Source of the DNA: Streptosporangiaceae bacterium
GTDB taxonomy: Bacteria; Actinomycetota; Actinomycetes; Streptosporangiales; Streptosporangiaceae
Assembly: GCA_030043395.1 (NCBI GenBank)
Contig: JASHXW010000066.1
Coordinates: 1 to 7,039 of the forward strand
Reading direction: 5' to 3'
DNA length: 7,039 nt
Below, piece after piece: positions 1 to 5,211 of the stretch. Each line of letters opens with the position of its first letter. Positions within the stretch are counted from its first letter, which is position 1. The notes under the pieces are model-generated. The model had not been told where the DNA came from, searched no databases, and saw only the letters and a list, made by a program, of their open reading frames with translations. Position numbers and translations under genes: made by a program.

Positions 1-2
1 CG

Positions 3-176
3 GTGCGACCTAGCACCGGACGGCTGCTGGTCAGCGACTACGGCGTGAGTCCCACGCAGGGAATCTCGTCCGCAGCGCAGGCGCTGGCTAGCCTCGGATT
101 CGCCGTGGCAGGCCAGAGCAGTGGCGGCCAGCTGCCCGGCCGGCCCCCGGCTCCGACCGCCTGGATCGATCCCTGA
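3..176 (+). CDS. C-terminal part of a probable class I SAM-dependent methyltransferase
   Basis: An open frame enters from the left edge and ends at TGA 174-176, giving 57 C-terminal residues. It begins TGRLLVSDYG and ends with a proline-rich stretch and TAWIDP. A 'G-R-L-L-V-S-D-Y' strand, then a helix, 'LGF-V-G', a proline-rich linker and 'TAWID' is what I associate with the last strands of small actinobacterial class I methyltransferases. This is recollection of family style, not a search, and no SAM-binding motif lies in the window. The next gene starts 6 bp after the stop on the same strand, so the two are probably co-transcribed and possibly translationally coupled. Coding is supported by the open frame and G/C-rich third positions. 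The function is a weak assignment. Confidence 0.55.
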   Translation: MRPSTGRLLVSDYGVSPTQGISSAAQALASLGFAVAGQSSGGQLPGRPPAPTAWIDP

Positions 177-182
177 GTTAGC

Positions 183-977
183 ATGTCAGACATGACCGAC
201 CTGGTCGCCGGGCTGCCGCGGATCGTGATCGACGGCGCCGCCCCGTCGGCCGAGCAGCTTCGGGACGCCGCCCTATCCGACTATGGCCATTTCACCGCCA
301 TGCAAGTCAGAGCGGGCCGGGTGCGGGGCCTTGACCTGCATTTGGCAAGGCTGCAGGACGCCACCAGCGAGATGTTCGGCGCGAAGCTGGAGACCGGGCT
401 GGTGCGCGATCAGGTCAGGCAGGCGCTTGCTGACATGGCCGACGCTTCCGTGCGGGTCTACGTGATCGACGTGCAAGGAGCACCGGCGGTGATGGTGACG
501 GTGCGCCCGGATGGCGGCATGCAGGCAGGAGCCTGGAAGCTCAGGTCGGTGCCTTACCAGCGGTCGCTCGCGCACATCAAGCACATCGGCGACTTCGGGC
601 AGGGCTACTACCGTCGGCTGGCGAGTGCCACGGGCTTCGACGAGGCGCTCCTGACTGGTCCGGACGGGCTCATCTCAGAAGGCAGCATCACGAACGTCGG
701 ATTCTTCGACGGGGCTGACGTCATCTGGCCCGCCGCTCCCGCCCTCGCGGGAGTGACGATGCAGCTCATCGAGCCGCGGCTGGCAGCTGCCGGAGTGTCA
801 TCGCGCCGAGCGCACGTCCGGCTGGGGGACGTGGCCATGTTCACCGGTGCCTTCGTCGTCAACGCACGCGGTATCGCCGCGGTGGGCCAGGTAGACCAGG
901 TGCAGCTACCAGTTGACCAGGACTTGATGCAGGCGCTGTCGGCCGCCTATGGCTCAGCGAGCTGGGACGACATCTAG
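183..977 (+). CDS. Aminotransferase class IV / 4-amino-4-deoxychorismate lyase-like PLP enzyme
   Basis: A 264-residue protein of PLP fold-type IV, the family of branched-chain aminotransferases, D-amino acid transaminase and PabC. The block from about residue 128 to 192 carries the family pattern: HIKHIGDF with the presumed Schiff-base lysine K133, then GYYRR, GFDEALLTGPDGLISEGSITN with E166 for the PLP pyridine nitrogen and N171, and L-AGVT at 188-192. The usual arginine after G-[IV]-T is replaced by M-Q. The N-terminal small domain (HFTAMQVRAGRVRGLDLHLARL, about residues 36-57) matches the aminodeoxychorismate lyase style. PabC would release pyruvate from aminodeoxychorismate to make p-aminobenzoate for folate, but lyase and transaminase cannot be separated by eye. 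No convincing ribosome site precedes ATG 183; a second in-frame ATG lies at 192. The short gap to the upstream stop suggests coupling. Confidence 0.85.
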   Translation: MSDMTDLVAGLPRIVIDGAAPSAEQLRDAALSDYGHFTAMQVRAGRVRGLDLHLARLQDATSEMFGAKLETGLVRDQVRQALADMADASVRVYVIDVQGAPAVMVTVRPDGGMQAGAWKLRSVPYQRSLAHIKHIGDFGQGYYRRLASATGFDEALLTGPDGLISEGSITNVGFFDGADVIWPAAPALAGVTMQLIEPRLAAAGVSSRRAHVRLGDVAMFTGAFVVNARGIAAVGQVDQVQLPVDQDLMQALSAAYGSASWDDI

Positions 978-1762
978 CCTGCGCCGCGCACCTGCGGCAC
1001 CCGGTCGAGCACGATCCCGAAGTCGTCGCGATACGCGGCGAGCACGGCCGCGTCGGAGTCCAGCTGCTCCTCGACGCGAGACTCGCCAACGGTCCTGATC
1101 AGGGTGCGGCCGCTGATCGAGATCCTGCCGTCGGCGGTCATCAGGGAGCAGATCACGTTGCCGGTGAAGTGTGACTCCGGCGAGGTCTGCTGCCACCAGC
1201 AAGTTGGGCCGAATTCCGCGAGCTCCCGGTTGCGCAACTCCACCCTGTACTGCGGCTCGCCGTCCCGCACTACCTCGACGTCGCCTTCCGCGGTATCGGT
1301 GATCTGGAACTCGCCGCACGGATCGTGCTGGAACTCCCGGCTGTGGAACGCAAGCGGGTAGGCGCTGTGACTGCCGAATCCGACATCGGCCAGCCACGGG
1401 CCGCTGCCATCTGGAAGCGAGACGACCAGCGCCAGGTGATCCAGCGGCGGGCCGAGCTTGTTCTCGCCGTAGACCCGAGCTCCCATCCGAAGGACGTTCG
1501 CGCCGAGCGCCTCGAGCAGCATCGCGAACGCCCCGTTGAGCTCGTAGCAGAAGCCGCCGCGGCGCCTGGTGACGAGCTTGTCGAGCAGGTCGGCCCCGCT
1601 GAGCGAGATGGGCTCGCCCAGGTGGATGCTGAGGTTCTCGAATGGCACCGCCAGCTGGTGAGCCCGGTGCAGCTCGGCGAGTGCCTGCGCATCCAGGCTC
1701 GCGCGCTCGGCAACGCCGATCCGGCGCAGATACTCACTGGCTTGCCTCTTGCCGATTCCCAT
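974..1762 (-). CDS. nat: Arylamine N-acetyltransferase
   Basis: Reading from ATG at 1762 gives 262 residues, the usual size for bacterial arylamine N-acetyltransferases, which move acetyl from acetyl-CoA to aromatic amines and hydrazines by a cysteine ping-pong mechanism in the cytoplasm. The catalytic triad is intact: C72 in RRGGFCYELNG, H109 in LDHLALVV and D126 in WLADVGFG. The N-terminus (EYLRRIGV, then LHRAHQLAVPFENLSIHLG) is canonical. The frame stays open 44 codons further upstream to 1894, but that extension is arginine/cysteine-rich, unlike the family, and would run past the start of the divergent gene, so I chose 1762. No clear Shine-Dalgarno is seen. GATCAT lies 6 nt before the ATG and could be a -10 box for a leaderless message (weak). 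The stop overlaps the stop of the convergent PLP-enzyme gene in one CTAG. Confidence 0.93.
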   Translation of the reverse strand: MGIGKRQASEYLRRIGVAERASLDAQALAELHRAHQLAVPFENLSIHLGEPISLSGADLLDKLVTRRRGGFCYELNGAFAMLLEALGANVLRMGARVYGENKLGPPLDHLALVVSLPDGSGPWLADVGFGSHSAYPLAFHSREFQHDPCGEFQITDTAEGDVEVVRDGEPQYRVELRNRELAEFGPTCWWQQTSPESHFTGNVICSLMTADGRISISGRTLIRTVGESRVEEQLDSDAAVLAAYRDDFGIVLDRVPQVRGAG

Positions 1763-1856
1763 ATGGCAATGATCACGCAGCGTGCAGCCGCGCGCCGGGG
1801 CGGCATCTCCCGCACGCGCGTACCTAGTGAAGGCATCTGACCGGGATATGCGCCAG

Positions 1857-1878
1857 TGGCCGGTAGCTTTAGTGCATG
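1857..1878 (+). promoter_or_regulatory. Candidate leaderless promoter with TAGCTT -10 box
   Basis: TAGCTT (1864-1869) fits the actinobacterial TANNNT -10 box and ends 6 nt before ATG 1876, so transcription would start at or next to the start codon. No Shine-Dalgarno precedes the ATG. The -35 is poor: CTGACC at 1837-1842 would give a 21-bp spacer. The same context, TGGCCGGTAG followed by TT and TGCATG in identical phase, recurs before the small membrane-protein gene at 3216, which raises confidence that it is functional. Confidence 0.5.
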
Positions 1879-2250
1879 GAGGAGAACAGGGCACTGCACG
1901 TCATGGATGCGCTCAGGGAACGCGGTATCGATGCGCACCTGGCCAATCTCGGCGTCGACATCTACGGCGTCCGCGTCCACCTGCCGGATGGCCGGGATGC
2001 CATCTGGGGTGCTGAGGGCGGGACTCACCTGGAGGCCGAGGTGTTGCTTGACGGCGACCTTGTCGGCTTCATACCGGAGATCCCTGGCTCGGACGAGTTC
2101 GACGAGGGCCAGGTCGTCGATGCCATCGCCAGGGCCGATTACGACGAGCCCGAGGGCCACGAGCGTGCTGAGGCGCCGCCGCCGGAGGCGGCGCTGCCGC
2201 GTGAGGGCGGGGTGTTCCGGCGATTCCTCGGCGGCTTCCGCGAGCAGTAG
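1876..2250 (+). CDS. Conserved-looking hypothetical protein, 124 aa
   Basis: I do not recognise a named family. Residues 1-90 look like a compact alpha/beta domain: a helix (ALHVMDALRERGIDAHLA), then strands DIYGVRVHLPDGRDAIWGAEGG and HLEAEVLLDGDLVGFIPEIPGS, then an acidic helix (EFDEGQVVDAIARADY). Residues 91-112 form a Pro/Ala/Glu-rich linker. The last 12 residues (VFRRFLGGFREQ) could form a short basic amphipathic helix. There is no signal peptide or membrane segment, so it is probably cytoplasmic. It is the only gene of its orientation here and is divergent from nat. Start ATG 1876 is supported by the TAGCTT box placed for leaderless transcription. Coding is supported by G/C-rich third positions throughout. 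A hairpin follows the stop. Confidence 0.8.
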   Translation: MEENRALHVMDALRERGIDAHLANLGVDIYGVRVHLPDGRDAIWGAEGGTHLEAEVLLDGDLVGFIPEIPGSDEFDEGQVVDAIARADYDEPEGHERAEAPPPEAALPREGGVFRRFLGGFREQ

Positions 2251-2253
2251 CTA

Positions 2254-2269
2254 GTTCCCGGCAGGGAAC
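2254..2269 (+). terminator. Candidate hairpin terminator without U-tract
   Basis: A perfect 6-bp inverted repeat (GTTCCC / GGGAAC) with a GGCA loop starts 3 nt after the stop of the 124-aa gene. No T-run follows, as is common for actinobacterial hairpin terminators. It sits between two same-strand genes and upstream of the next promoter, where a terminator would be expected. The stem is short, so this is tentative. Confidence 0.4.
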
Positions 2270-2293
2270 CCGCTCGATGTACCTCACGGCGGC

Positions 2294-2324
2294 TTGACCT
2301 TCCCCTTCGGGGAGACCGCACAGT
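2294..2324 (+). promoter_or_regulatory. MerR-type promoter and operator of the MerR-family gene
   Basis: A -35 box TTGACC (2294-2299) and a -10-like CACAGT (2319-2324) are separated by 19 bp, the long spacer typical of MerR-controlled promoters. An imperfect dyad spans 2296-2317, with arms CTTCCCC and GGGGAGAC around TTC, centred in the spacer. The layout resembles the BmrR operator class as I recall it, including the CCTTCCCCTT core and ACAGT at the -10. In this family the regulator binds the spacer and untwists it when ligand is bound. Transcription would start near 2331. Autoregulation of the downstream gene is inferred. Confidence 0.65.
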
Positions 2325-2332
2325 TAGGTCGG

Positions 2333-2348
2333 CCGGGCGCCCGCCCGG
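2333..2348 (+). other. GC-only hairpin in the leader of the MerR-family mRNA
   Basis: CCGGGC / GCCCGG forms a perfect 6-bp stem with a GCCC loop. It lies between the predicted transcription start (about 2331) and the Shine-Dalgarno GAGGGAG at 2352-2358, so it would be the 5' cap structure of the leader. Its role is unknown and it could arise by chance at this base composition. Confidence 0.35.
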
Positions 2349-2364
2349 AACGAGGGAGCCGTCC

Positions 2365-3186
2365 GTGAGCCTGATGGGCATCGGTGAGTTCGCAGCGCGC
2401 ACGCGCCTGTCCCAGAAGGCGCTGCGGCTGTATGACGAGCTTGAGTTGCTGCTGCCTGCCAGAGTCGACGCCGATTCCGGTTACCGCTGGTACGCGGAGA
2501 CGCAGCTGGACCAGGCCCGCCTGGTGGCATCGCTGCGGCAGCTCGGCGTGCCGCTGGCGCAGATCAAGGTGATTCTTGGCCTGGATTCCTGCGCTGCCGC
2601 CGAGCGCATTCTCAGCTACTGGGCTGACGCCGAGGCCGATCACGCAGCCCGGCGCGAGCTGGCTGGCTACCTCGTGGACCGCCTGCACGGGAAGGAACCC
2701 GAGATGTATGAGATCAGCCTCCGCGACATGCCAGCGCGCAGTGTCCTGTGCACGGTGCGGTACGCGCACACCGACGAGCTGCTTGCCATCGGGCGGGACA
2801 TGATCGCCCGCGTCCGCCCGGTCGCTAAGCCCCAGCCGCACGATCCGGTCACGGCCCCGTTCATGATCTTCCACGGCGAGGTGAGCGAAGACAGCGACGG
2901 GCCGGTCGAGTTGTGCTGGCCAGTACCCGCCGGCGACGCCGAGCAGATCGCCGAGGGATTCGCCGACCTGCAGCTGCGCACTGAGCCTGCTCACCAGGAG
3001 GCATACGTCCATACCGGGCAGGCCAGGCTGGCAGCGGCTCAGCTCACTCCCGTCATCGAGAGCCTGTTCCACTGGGCCATGGAGCACCAGCGCCCGACTG
3101 CCGGAGGCCTCCGGCAGCTCCTGATCGCCAATCCCGAGTCCGGCGGCAACGGGCCCGACGGCGAGTGGGCGATCGCACTGAAATAG
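2365..3186 (+). CDS. MerR-family transcriptional regulator with GyrI-like effector domain (BmrR/BltR type)
   Basis: A 273-residue one-component regulator. Residues 5-24 (IGEFAARTRLSQKALRLYDE) are the MerR helix-turn-helix, residues 38-43 (SGYRWY) the wing, and residues about 44-74 the rest of the DNA-binding domain. Residues about 76-108 form the antiparallel dimerisation helix. Residues about 113-273 are a GyrI-like / AraC effector-binding domain, including YEISLRDMPARSVLC and EVSEDSDGPVELCWPV. The length fits BmrR-type multidrug-sensing regulators, and no metal-binding cysteine loop as in CueR or ZntR is present, so an organic ligand is likely. GTG 2365 has GAGGGAG at 2352-2358 with 6-nt spacing; the in-frame ATG at 2374 would be 15 nt away, so GTG is preferred. 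Its own promoter carries a MerR-type operator. No drug pump is adjacent; the next gene is a small membrane protein that appears to have its own promoter. Confidence 0.92.
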   Translation: MSLMGIGEFAARTRLSQKALRLYDELELLLPARVDADSGYRWYAETQLDQARLVASLRQLGVPLAQIKVILGLDSCAAAERILSYWADAEADHAARRELAGYLVDRLHGKEPEMYEISLRDMPARSVLCTVRYAHTDELLAIGRDMIARVRPVAKPQPHDPVTAPFMIFHGEVSEDSDGPVELCWPVPAGDAEQIAEGFADLQLRTEPAHQEAYVHTGQARLAAAQLTPVIESLFHWAMEHQRPTAGGLRQLLIANPESGGNGPDGEWAIALK

Positions 3187-3196
3187 GTGCTCCTGA

Positions 3197-3218
3197 TGGC
3201 CGGTAGATTGGCTGCATG
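3197..3218 (+). promoter_or_regulatory. Candidate leaderless promoter with TAGATT -10 box
   Basis: TAGATT (3204-3209) is a good actinobacterial -10 box ending 6 nt before ATG 3216, and there is no Shine-Dalgarno. The flank TGGCCGGTAG and the TGCATG at the start codon are identical in phase to those at 1857-1878. CTGAAA (3179-3184) is a poor -35 at 19 bp. Confidence 0.5.
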
Positions 3219-3395
3219 AAGAAGCTGATCGAGGTCCTGCTCTGCTTCATCCACCCGCTAGCAGTGATCCTCATCTGGATCGACCTGGCCACCCGCCGGA
3301 ACATGCGAACCTTCGCCAAGGTCGTGTGGGCGATCTTCGTCATCATCCCGCTGGTGCCGTTCATCTACGTGCTCACGACCGGCGACCTGTGGTAG
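3216..3395 (+). CDS. Small two-helix membrane protein, 59 aa (PLDc_N-like tail)
   Basis: ATG 3216 to TAG 3393-3395 encodes 59 residues starting MKKLIEVLLCFIHP. Residues about 5-22 form one hydrophobic helix. A basic, polar loop follows (DLATRRNMRTFAKV), then a second helix at about 37-53 (WAIFVIIPLVPFIYVL), ending TTGDLW. The second half, with a Lys-Val-Val-Trp entry, a proline in the helix and a Tyr near the end, resembles the short PLDc_N domain found alone or before phospholipase D-type enzymes; this is a resemblance only. Positive-inside rules suggest both termini outside with the arginine-rich loop in the cytoplasm, or a re-entrant form. The start is supported by the leaderless promoter. 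The last codons form one arm of the 14-bp inverted repeat. The gene lies 29 bp after the MerR-family gene; whether that regulator controls it is unknown. Confidence 0.75.
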   Translation: MKKLIEVLLCFIHPLAVILIWIDLATRRNMRTFAKVVWAIFVIIPLVPFIYVLTTGDLW

Positions 3396-3411
3396 CTGGT
3401 CGTGAGCACGT
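3367..3411 (+). terminator. 14-bp perfect inverted repeat, probable terminator overlapping the gene end
   Basis: Arm 3367-3380 (ACGTGCTCACGACC) is the exact reverse complement of 3398-3411, with a 17-nt loop. The left arm lies inside the coding region and the stop codon is in the loop. The right arm ends in GT followed by TCTC, so the U-tract is poor. It separates the small membrane gene from the phosphatase on the same strand. A role as a protein-binding dyad is also possible. Confidence 0.6.
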
Positions 3412-3466
3412 TCTCGCGACCAGCAGCTTTTACCGCTGTGACCAGCGGCGTTTACCCTCCGTGAAC
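3412..3466 (+). repeat. Tandem 22-bp repeat upstream of the phosphatase gene
   Basis: GACCAGCAGCTTTTACC at 3418-3434 recurs at 3440-3456 with two mismatches, an exact 22-bp period, or two helical turns. On the minus strand the region 3412-3466 can be cut into five 11-mers beginning GTTCAC, GTAAAC, TGGTCAC, GTAAAA and TGGTCG. A 6-bp stem (CCGCTG 3433-3438 / CAGCGG 3443-3448) lies inside. The position just upstream of a candidate -10 suggests an activator site; the regulator is not known. Confidence 0.45.
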
Positions 3467-3487
3467 CGTCAGGACAACCTCGTCGGC

Positions 3488-3493
3488 GATAAT
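3488..3493 (+). promoter_or_regulatory. Candidate -10 box of the phosphatase gene
   Basis: GATAAT matches the -10 consensus at five of six positions in an otherwise GC-rich spacer, about 44 nt before the start codon. No good -35 lies 16-18 bp upstream; the repeat array ends 21 bp before it, which fits an activator-dependent promoter. A Shine-Dalgarno-like GGGGG at 3524-3528 follows before ATG 3537. Confidence 0.4.
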
Positions 3494-3536
3494 CGAAGCA
3501 GTCCGCGCCAAGCGAGCTACTACGGGGGCTTTGCCG

Positions 3537-5081
3537 ATGCCGACCGGCCACCAAGCCGCGTCCTTCATCCACCGACCAGACATCGCCGGAGCCCCGCCGC
3601 CCGAGCAACTGCACGTCCAGTTCGGCGCTGACGCCGCCACGCAGGTCTCGGTCTCCTGGGCCGCTGCGGCGGCGGTGGCTAGGCCCCGGCTGCGCTACGG
3701 CCCGGCAGAGCGGCCCGGCGGCTGGCCGGGCTGCCAGATCGAGGCGCAAGAGCGCGCCTACACGGACGCGATGACCGGTGAGACCGTGTGGACCTATCAC
3801 GCGAGCCTCGACCACCTAGAGCCCGACAGCCAGTACGCCTATGAAGCACTGCACGACGGAGCCGAGCCTGCGGGTGGCTCGTTCCGGACGGCGCCGCGCG
3901 GTCGCTCCCGCCCGTTCCGCTTCACCAGCTTTGGCGACCAGTCGATTCCCGCGCCGGTTGGCCGCGGCATCGGGCCTAGCTCGCCCAACGCCGGCTACGT
4001 GGTCGATGCCGTTGAGTCGCTGGACCCGCTGTTCCACCTGATCAACGGCGATTTGTGTTATGCCAACGCCAGCGACGAGCCCGTCGCCACCTGGACTTCG
4101 TACTTCGCCAGCATCAGCCGCTCGGCGCGGCACCGGCCGTGGATGCCCGTTCCCGGCAACCACGAGAATGAGGTCGGCAACGGCTCCGACGGGTACCTGG
4201 CATTCCAGACCCGGTTCGAGCTGCCAGCGAACGGAATGCCTCGATACCGGGGCAACTGGTACGCATTCACGGCTGGGCCGGTCAGGGTGCTGGCGCTCAA
4301 CAACGACGACGTGTGCTTGCAAGACGGGGGATTCAGCGGCGTCCGGCGCGACAGCATGCCTGACTATGCCAAGCGCGACTTTGACCCCTACATACACGGG
4401 TACAGCGGCGGCGCGCAGCGGCGCTGGCTCGAGCGTGAACTCGCCGCCGCGAGGGACAGCGAGGACATCGACTGGATCGTCGTGTTCATGCACCAGGTCG
4501 CCATGTCCTCGGCGCACTTCAACGGCGCTGATCTGGGCGTCAGGCAACAGTGGCTGCCCCTGTTCGACGCTTACGGCGTCGACCTGGTTCTTGCCGGCCA
4601 CGAGCACCACTTCGAGCGGACCTTCCCGGTCCGCGGCGTGCTGTCAGGCAGCTCCGTGCTGACCCCCGCCCCGGCGAGCGAGGATCCGCATGGGGCCGAC
4701 ACGACGCTGGGGACGGTCCACGTGACCATCGGCGGGGGAGGTCACCCTTACACGTCGGCAAGCAGGCGGGCGCACGGCCCGGACGAGGGCATCGTGATCG
4801 CTGGGGTGCGCCCGGGCGACCCGCAGGTGCAGCGCGTGGCAATCCACGAGACCGAGCCAGCGCCCTGGTCGGCCTATCGCGAGGAAGGCCGGTTCGGCTT
4901 CGCGGCGTTCGACGTGGTTCCGGCCGAGCCAGGCGGGACGACGTCGATCGCCGTGACCCACTACGCAGCCGCAGCCGGGTCACGTGAGTACCGGCCACAG
5001 GACCGCATGGTCCTCCGCAAGCCGACCCGGGCTCGCTGGCTGCCTGCGGCCGAACTGGCTGAGACCAGCTCGGCGCGCTAG
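3537..5081 (+). CDS. Purple acid phosphatase-like metallophosphoesterase
   Basis: A 514-residue binuclear metallophosphoesterase. Residues about 22-119 form a fibronectin-III-like purple acid phosphatase N-domain (QVSVSW, LRYGPA, YHASLDHLEPDSQYAYEA, GSFRTAP). The catalytic domain follows with all metal-ligand motifs: FGDQS (D134), NGDLCYAN (D172 and the purple-phosphatase tyrosine Y175), PGNHENE (N208, H209), VVFMHQ (H319) and AGHEHHFERTF (H355, H357). The Y in GDxxY gives the Tyr-Fe(III) ligand that defines the purple class. Residues after about 400 resemble the family C-terminal domain. ATG 3537 lies 8 nt after GGGGG; TTG 3531 would be only 2 nt away, so I reject it. The N-terminus (MPTGHQAASFIHRPDIAG) has no Sec or Tat signal, and no ATG, GTG or TTG start lies between 3531 and the in-frame stop at 3462-3464, so the enzyme is predicted cytoplasmic, which is unusual for this family. 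The substrate is unknown. Confidence 0.9.
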   Translation: MPTGHQAASFIHRPDIAGAPPPEQLHVQFGADAATQVSVSWAAAAAVARPRLRYGPAERPGGWPGCQIEAQERAYTDAMTGETVWTYHASLDHLEPDSQYAYEALHDGAEPAGGSFRTAPRGRSRPFRFTSFGDQSIPAPVGRGIGPSSPNAGYVVDAVESLDPLFHLINGDLCYANASDEPVATWTSYFASISRSARHRPWMPVPGNHENEVGNGSDGYLAFQTRFELPANGMPRYRGNWYAFTAGPVRVLALNNDDVCLQDGGFSGVRRDSMPDYAKRDFDPYIHGYSGGAQRRWLERELAAARDSEDIDWIVVFMHQVAMSSAHFNGADLGVRQQWLPLFDAYGVDLVLAGHEHHFERTFPVRGVLSGSSVLTPAPASEDPHGADTTLGTVHVTIGGGGHPYTSASRRAHGPDEGIVIAGVRPGDPQVQRVAIHETEPAPWSAYREEGRFGFAAFDVVPAEPGGTTSIAVTHYAAAAGSREYRPQDRMVLRKPTRARWLPAAELAETSSAR

Positions 5082-5175
5082 CCAGGCGCGTGCTTCACCT
5101 GGCCGGGCGGCTGTGCTCCTGCCATTCTGGAGCGGTGCCAACGCAGTGCGCGAGAGCCGGGCGGGCCACAGTCCG

Positions 5176-5191
5176 GCTCGCGGCCGCGAGC
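5176..5191. other. 16-bp perfect palindrome upstream of the metallopeptidase start
   Basis: GCTCGCGGCCGCGAGC is a perfect palindrome ending 20 bp before the chosen GTG at 5212. It overlaps the right arm of a 7-bp inverted repeat (5154-5160 with 5173-5179), so two alternative RNA folds are possible. It may be an operator or a chance product of high GC. If the true start is GTG 5113 or 5146, it lies inside the coding region. Confidence 0.3.
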
Positions 5192-5211
5192 GCCTGAGGC
5201 TGGCGAACGAC

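Noticed and set aside
1763..1894. N-terminal extension of the arylamine N-acetyltransferase by 44 codons
   Set aside because: The extension is unlike the family N-terminus and would overlap the divergent gene; ATG 1762 gives the canonical start.
1270..2160. Long minus-strand open frame of 296 codons covering part of nat and the 124-aa gene
   Set aside because: It overlaps nat in another frame and is antisense to the 124-aa gene. Its product is Arg/Ser-rich low-complexity sequence typical of high-GC shadow frames.
2284..3087. Minus-strand 267-codon frame opposite the MerR-family gene
   Set aside because: It is the exact antisense shadow of a well-supported MerR regulator and shows no recognisable motif.
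3531..3536. TTG 3531 as the phosphatase start
   Set aside because: The Shine-Dalgarno-like GGGGG would be 2 nt away; ATG 3537 has normal spacing.
3816..4610. Minus-strand 264-codon frame opposite the phosphatase
   Set aside because: It is the antisense of intact metal-binding motifs on the plus strand and shows no family features.
5081..5103. GCCAGG/CCTGGC inverted repeat after the phosphatase as a terminator
   Set aside because: A 6-bp stem with an 11-nt loop and no T-run is too weak to claim.
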